Under the pieces are notes generated by a model. That model saw only the letters and a program-made list of their open reading frames with translations, ran no database searches and was not told the DNA's origin. A stretch of DNA of 64,000 bases from Neoceratodus forsteri (taxonomy: Eukaryota > Chordata > Ceratodontiformes > Ceratodontidae): positions 102,341,001-102,405,000 of the forward strand of contig JADMNL010000028.1 of assembly GCA_016271365.2 (NCBI GenBank), read 5' to 3'. How positions within the stretch are numbered: position 1 is the stretch's first letter; each line of letters begins with the position of its first letter. Position numbers and translations under genes: made by a program. Positions 61,061-64,000 of the stretch are shown here, one piece after another.

Positions 61061-62407
61061 TCCTCGATGACTTTGGCCACCCCCCTTCCCAGACCATGGC
61101 CTCCAGACAAGGGGCTTCGTGGGCTCTGCCCCTTTGACTTGGGCCACCTCTGCAAAGTGTGTGACTTTACCTCTCCCATCGCAATCGCCAAGTCCCCTGC
61201 AGACACTGGGGCCTCAGGCCCTTTGGTTGCAGTCCCAACCACTACTGCTGATGCCAGGGCCACAGTTGCCCCCCTCAATGCCACTTGCACCTCCAACAAC
61301 GCCAATGTCCATCTAAATGCCAGGAGCCTGGGAAACAAAATTAGTGAGTTCCAGGTGATGGTGGTGGATAGAGGATTAAACATCAAAGCCATTACACGGC
61401 CACCAGGAATACAATGATTGGAGCCTGGCACTACTGGAGTATACTGTGTACAGGAGAAATAGGGGTAAGAGAAAAGGAGGTGGGGTAGCCCCCTGTCAAA
61501 CAAGGCACAGTGGCAGCTAAGAATGGGTCCAACAAGGGAGGAACGGGAGACAGGATCGCTGAGGGTACAGCTCACAACAGCATCGGGAAAAACAGTTGCA
61601 CATGGGAGTGGTCTATAGACCACCTGGACAGGGAGAAGAGGGGATAGGGAACTAGGGTAGAAACTTCAAGGGCCACAAAGGAGAAGGCAGTTGTTGAGGA
61701 TCTCAATCTACCAGACACAGATCGGGACATTATAGCAGGCAAGAGCACCAGAAGTCAGGCCGTCTAGATATATTGCAGGACCGCCTGCTGAGGCAGCTGG
61801 TCAGGAACTTGAAAACAAGCAACCATTCTCAAAGTGGCGCTCACCAACTCCATAATGGTAAGGAAATGCTTGTTGGGGACCAATGGGTCCAGTGACCTTA
61901 ATCCCAAAGATGTTTTACCACCAGTCATTAGTATACCCTCATCAAAAGCTGTGGTTCTGGATTTCAAACAAGCAGACTTTGATCAAATCAGGGAATTAAT
62001 CAAGGAAAAGTTAGTTGGAGTGGACAAAATGGGGGAGTTTGAAGAAATTAAAGAGACCATTCTCAAAGCAACCAAACAATGCTTGAGAACAGTTACCAAG
62101 GGGAATGGGCATGACAGGCCAATCTGATTATCTACGAAAGTCAGGGAGGCAGTGAGGGCCAAAAAAAGGCTTTCACTGGTTACAAGGAGAACAGGGGGAT
62201 AGGGAATGGAGCAAATACTAGGTAATGATGAGGGAGGCAAAGAAGGCAGTCAGGGACACAAAAGCAGGCACAGAGCTGCGTACTGCAGAGGTAGGCAAGG
62301 GGAAACAGTTCTTCAGGTGCACAAGGGGAGGAAAGACGAGAGGGGAATTGCTAGGCTGATGGTGGGTGAAGGTTAGTAGAGGAGGACGAGATGAAGACAG
62401 CCATTCT
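61060..62407 (+). mobile_element. Old CR1 LINE, endonuclease part
   Basis: The plus strand has NVHLNARSLGNKISEFQVMV then VDRGLNIKAIT (61,305-61,400), the start of an AP-type endonuclease. Later comes LTNSIMVRKCLLGTNGSSDL and FDQIRELIKEKLVGVDKMGE (61,834-62,127), the linker before reverse transcriptase. Frames change often. The element is interrupted at 62,407 by a younger insertion and resumes at 62,991. Confidence 0.8.
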
Positions 62408-62990
62408 TTTTTTATTAATATAATTTTTATTGATTTCACATATTTTAGGAGGAGGGAAAGGGGGGGGAAGGCAGTCAAGTACATCATGTTATATTTTGTT
62501 TTATATAGACAGATTTAAAAAACAAGTACAGTTTCAGTTTATACATAGTACTTGGGTTATAACATTTTATTTCATGCCCATTTGAGATTTTTTTAATGGG
62601 TACAGGACCATACATTAAAGTTACACCTCTTCCCCAATCAGCCCCTACCAATTAATCCATTCTGATTCTCTTCCCTAGAAGTGACCCCTATTGTAATTTA
62701 AATGAATTATGTAATGGTTCTCTCTTTTTTTAGGGTACAAATCAGGATCTCTTGCCATTATGTAAATTATCCATTAGTCCATTTCAACATGACCAGGTCT
62801 GAGTGGTCATTCAGGAGTATGATATCCTTTCTGTTTTGTATATTGCGCTATTATTTCCTCCATTCAGATCTTATAGGTAACTGGGGTGAAAGCCAGTGTC
62901 TAGTTAGTGCTTTTTGCAGCTAGGAGAGCTATCCCCAGTAAGTAAATGTGTGGGTTTCCCTTAGATCATGTGGGAAGATTTGCAGTATGA
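62408..62990 (-). mobile_element. Retroposed insertion with a 17-bp target duplication
   Basis: ATGAAGACAGCCATTCT occurs at 62,391-62,407 and again at 62,991-63,007. The insert begins on the plus strand with T-rich TTTTTTATTAATATAATTTT, so on the minus strand it ends in an A-rich tail. These are the marks of target-primed reverse transcription of a 5'-truncated LINE. No protein is recognised in the 583 bases, so the family is open. Confidence 0.85.
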
Positions 62991-64000
62991 ATGAAGACAG
63001 CCATTCTAAATGACTACTACTGCTTAGTATTCGCTGTAAGGAGAACAGCAGGCCTCTGCCAGAAAGTGGCATATAGGCTGCTGCAAGGGTGCCTAGAAAT
63101 GAGACAGGTGGTAACTACAGGAGAAAGGGTTAGAAAAGGGCTTGCAGCCTTGAAACTAAGACAAGGCTCCAGGGCTAGATGGGAAGTACCCAAGGGTGCT
63201 CAGGGAATTGGAATTAGAATTGGCTGAACCTCTGGCAGGGCTATTCAATAGCTTACTATTGTTAGGGGTGGTTCCGAAAGACTATAGGATGGTGGACGTA
63301 GGGCCACTTCACAAGGGAAGGGGCAGAGAAGAACCTGGAAATTACAGGCCTGTGTCTTACCTCCAATGTAGGTAAGCTGATGGCGACACTAGACAGAGAA
63401 CCTAGTAGGCTACCTTAAGAGAAATGGGCTCCAGGATAGTCAGCAGCATGGGTTTGTGGCAGACAGGTCTTGTCAGGCCAATCTAATACTGTTCTATAAC
63501 TGGGTGCAAGGGCGGTGGATAAGGGACAAGCATAAGATTTACTCTATTTTGGCTTAAGCAAGACATCTGACTCTGCGGTACACAGGTTGAAGAAATCGGA
63601 GGATCTGGGAGCAACAAAGGACCTATTTAAATGGGTGGAAAGTTGGTCGGGGAGACAAGAGAGCTGTGGTAAACAGAGTCAGATCAGGGAAAGGGGATCC
63701 TGAGGGGGTACTGCAGGAGTTCTCCTGGAATCAGTCCTTTTCAGTATATTCATCAACGACACAGGAGAAGGAACACAGGGCAAGATGTTACTCTTGGCAA
63801 ATGACACTAAGCTCTGTGGCATTGAAGACAGCAAGGAGGGCATTAAGGGAATTGTAGAGGGTCATGCAAAGGTTAGAGAGGTGGTCCAAGGTCTGACTGA
63901 TTAAATGCAATGCCAAAAAATGCAAGCCAATGATGCACATAGGGAACAAGAACACAAGAATACTGATAGGAGGGGTTAAACTGGCCACTACTTCAGAGGA
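62991..64000 (+). mobile_element. Old CR1 LINE, reverse transcriptase part (continues past window)
   Basis: The plus strand has LAEPLAGLFNSLLLLGVVPK (about 63,220-63,280), GPLHKGRGREEPGNYRPVSY (about 63,300-63,360) and later SVLFSIFINDTGEG (about 63,735-63,775). The catalytic box FADDTKL is replaced by LANDTKLCG near 63,795-63,825, so one catalytic aspartate is lost. There are several stops and frameshifts. It belongs with the endonuclease part at 61.1-62.4 kb. Confidence 0.82.

Noticed and set aside
33541..64000. CSNK2A1 promoter or upstream non-coding exon
   Set aside because: The acceptor at 32,573-32,574 predicts one, but no CpG-rich region long enough for a promoter was found. Patches at 37.4 kb and 43.5 kb are short or are simple repeats.

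Overview
This is vertebrate nuclear DNA from a repeat-rich genome, and almost all of it is intron. Two exons on the minus strand encode the N-terminus of protein kinase CK2 alpha (CSNK2A1). The first coding exon lies at 32,343-32,572 and the next at 11,597-11,708. Both splice junctions are intact and the reading phase is continuous across a 20.6 kb intron. The residues match CSNK2A1 rather than CSNK2A2. The gene continues below position 1, and I see no CpG-island promoter or upstream non-coding exon. The repeat mix (several DIRS tyrosine-recombinase retrotransposons, CR1-type LINEs, CORE-type SINEs, Tigger-like and hairpin DNA elements) suggests a non-mammalian tetrapod, possibly an amphibian such as a caecilian. 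That species guess is inference.

DIRS elements dominate 1-39.4 kb, and all large copies lie on the minus strand, the transcribed direction of CSNK2A1. Copy A (1-4,250, cut by the window edge) and copy B (4,262-9,839) sit head to tail. The CK2 exon at 11.6 kb follows, then a CR1 tail and a SINE. Copy D (about 14.2-18.6 kb) belongs to a second DIRS family and lacks its 5' end. Copy E (20.44-23.67 kb, resuming at 29.16-29.64 kb) belongs to a third type and is split by copy C (23,671-29,158), the most complete element. A CR1 tail runs to 30.4 kb and the first coding exon lies at 32.4 kb. Copy F (33.2-37.2 kb) is the most decayed. Small DIRS pieces in opposite orientations meet at 39.24 kb.

The elements share the order gag, reverse transcriptase, RNase H, tyrosine recombinase. 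At the 3' end come an internal complementary region (ICR) and the 3' inverted terminal repeat. In C, D and F I can pair the ICR with the ends it should match. Every copy carries frameshifts or stops, so none looks active.

From 38 to 64 kb the window holds smaller elements: a TIR-bearing DNA element, CORE-SINEs, CR1 pieces in both orientations, a long hairpin element interrupted by a Tigger-like transposon (45.4-46.4 kb), a CR1 copy with recognisable reverse transcriptase (49.7-51.2 kb), two antisense LINE pieces (54.0-56.4 kb), tRNA-derived SINEs, a diverged DIRS-like gag piece (58.4 kb), and an older CR1 copy (61.3 kb to the end) split by a 583-bp retroposed insertion with a 17-bp target duplication. 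I found no tRNA or rRNA genes and no second host gene.
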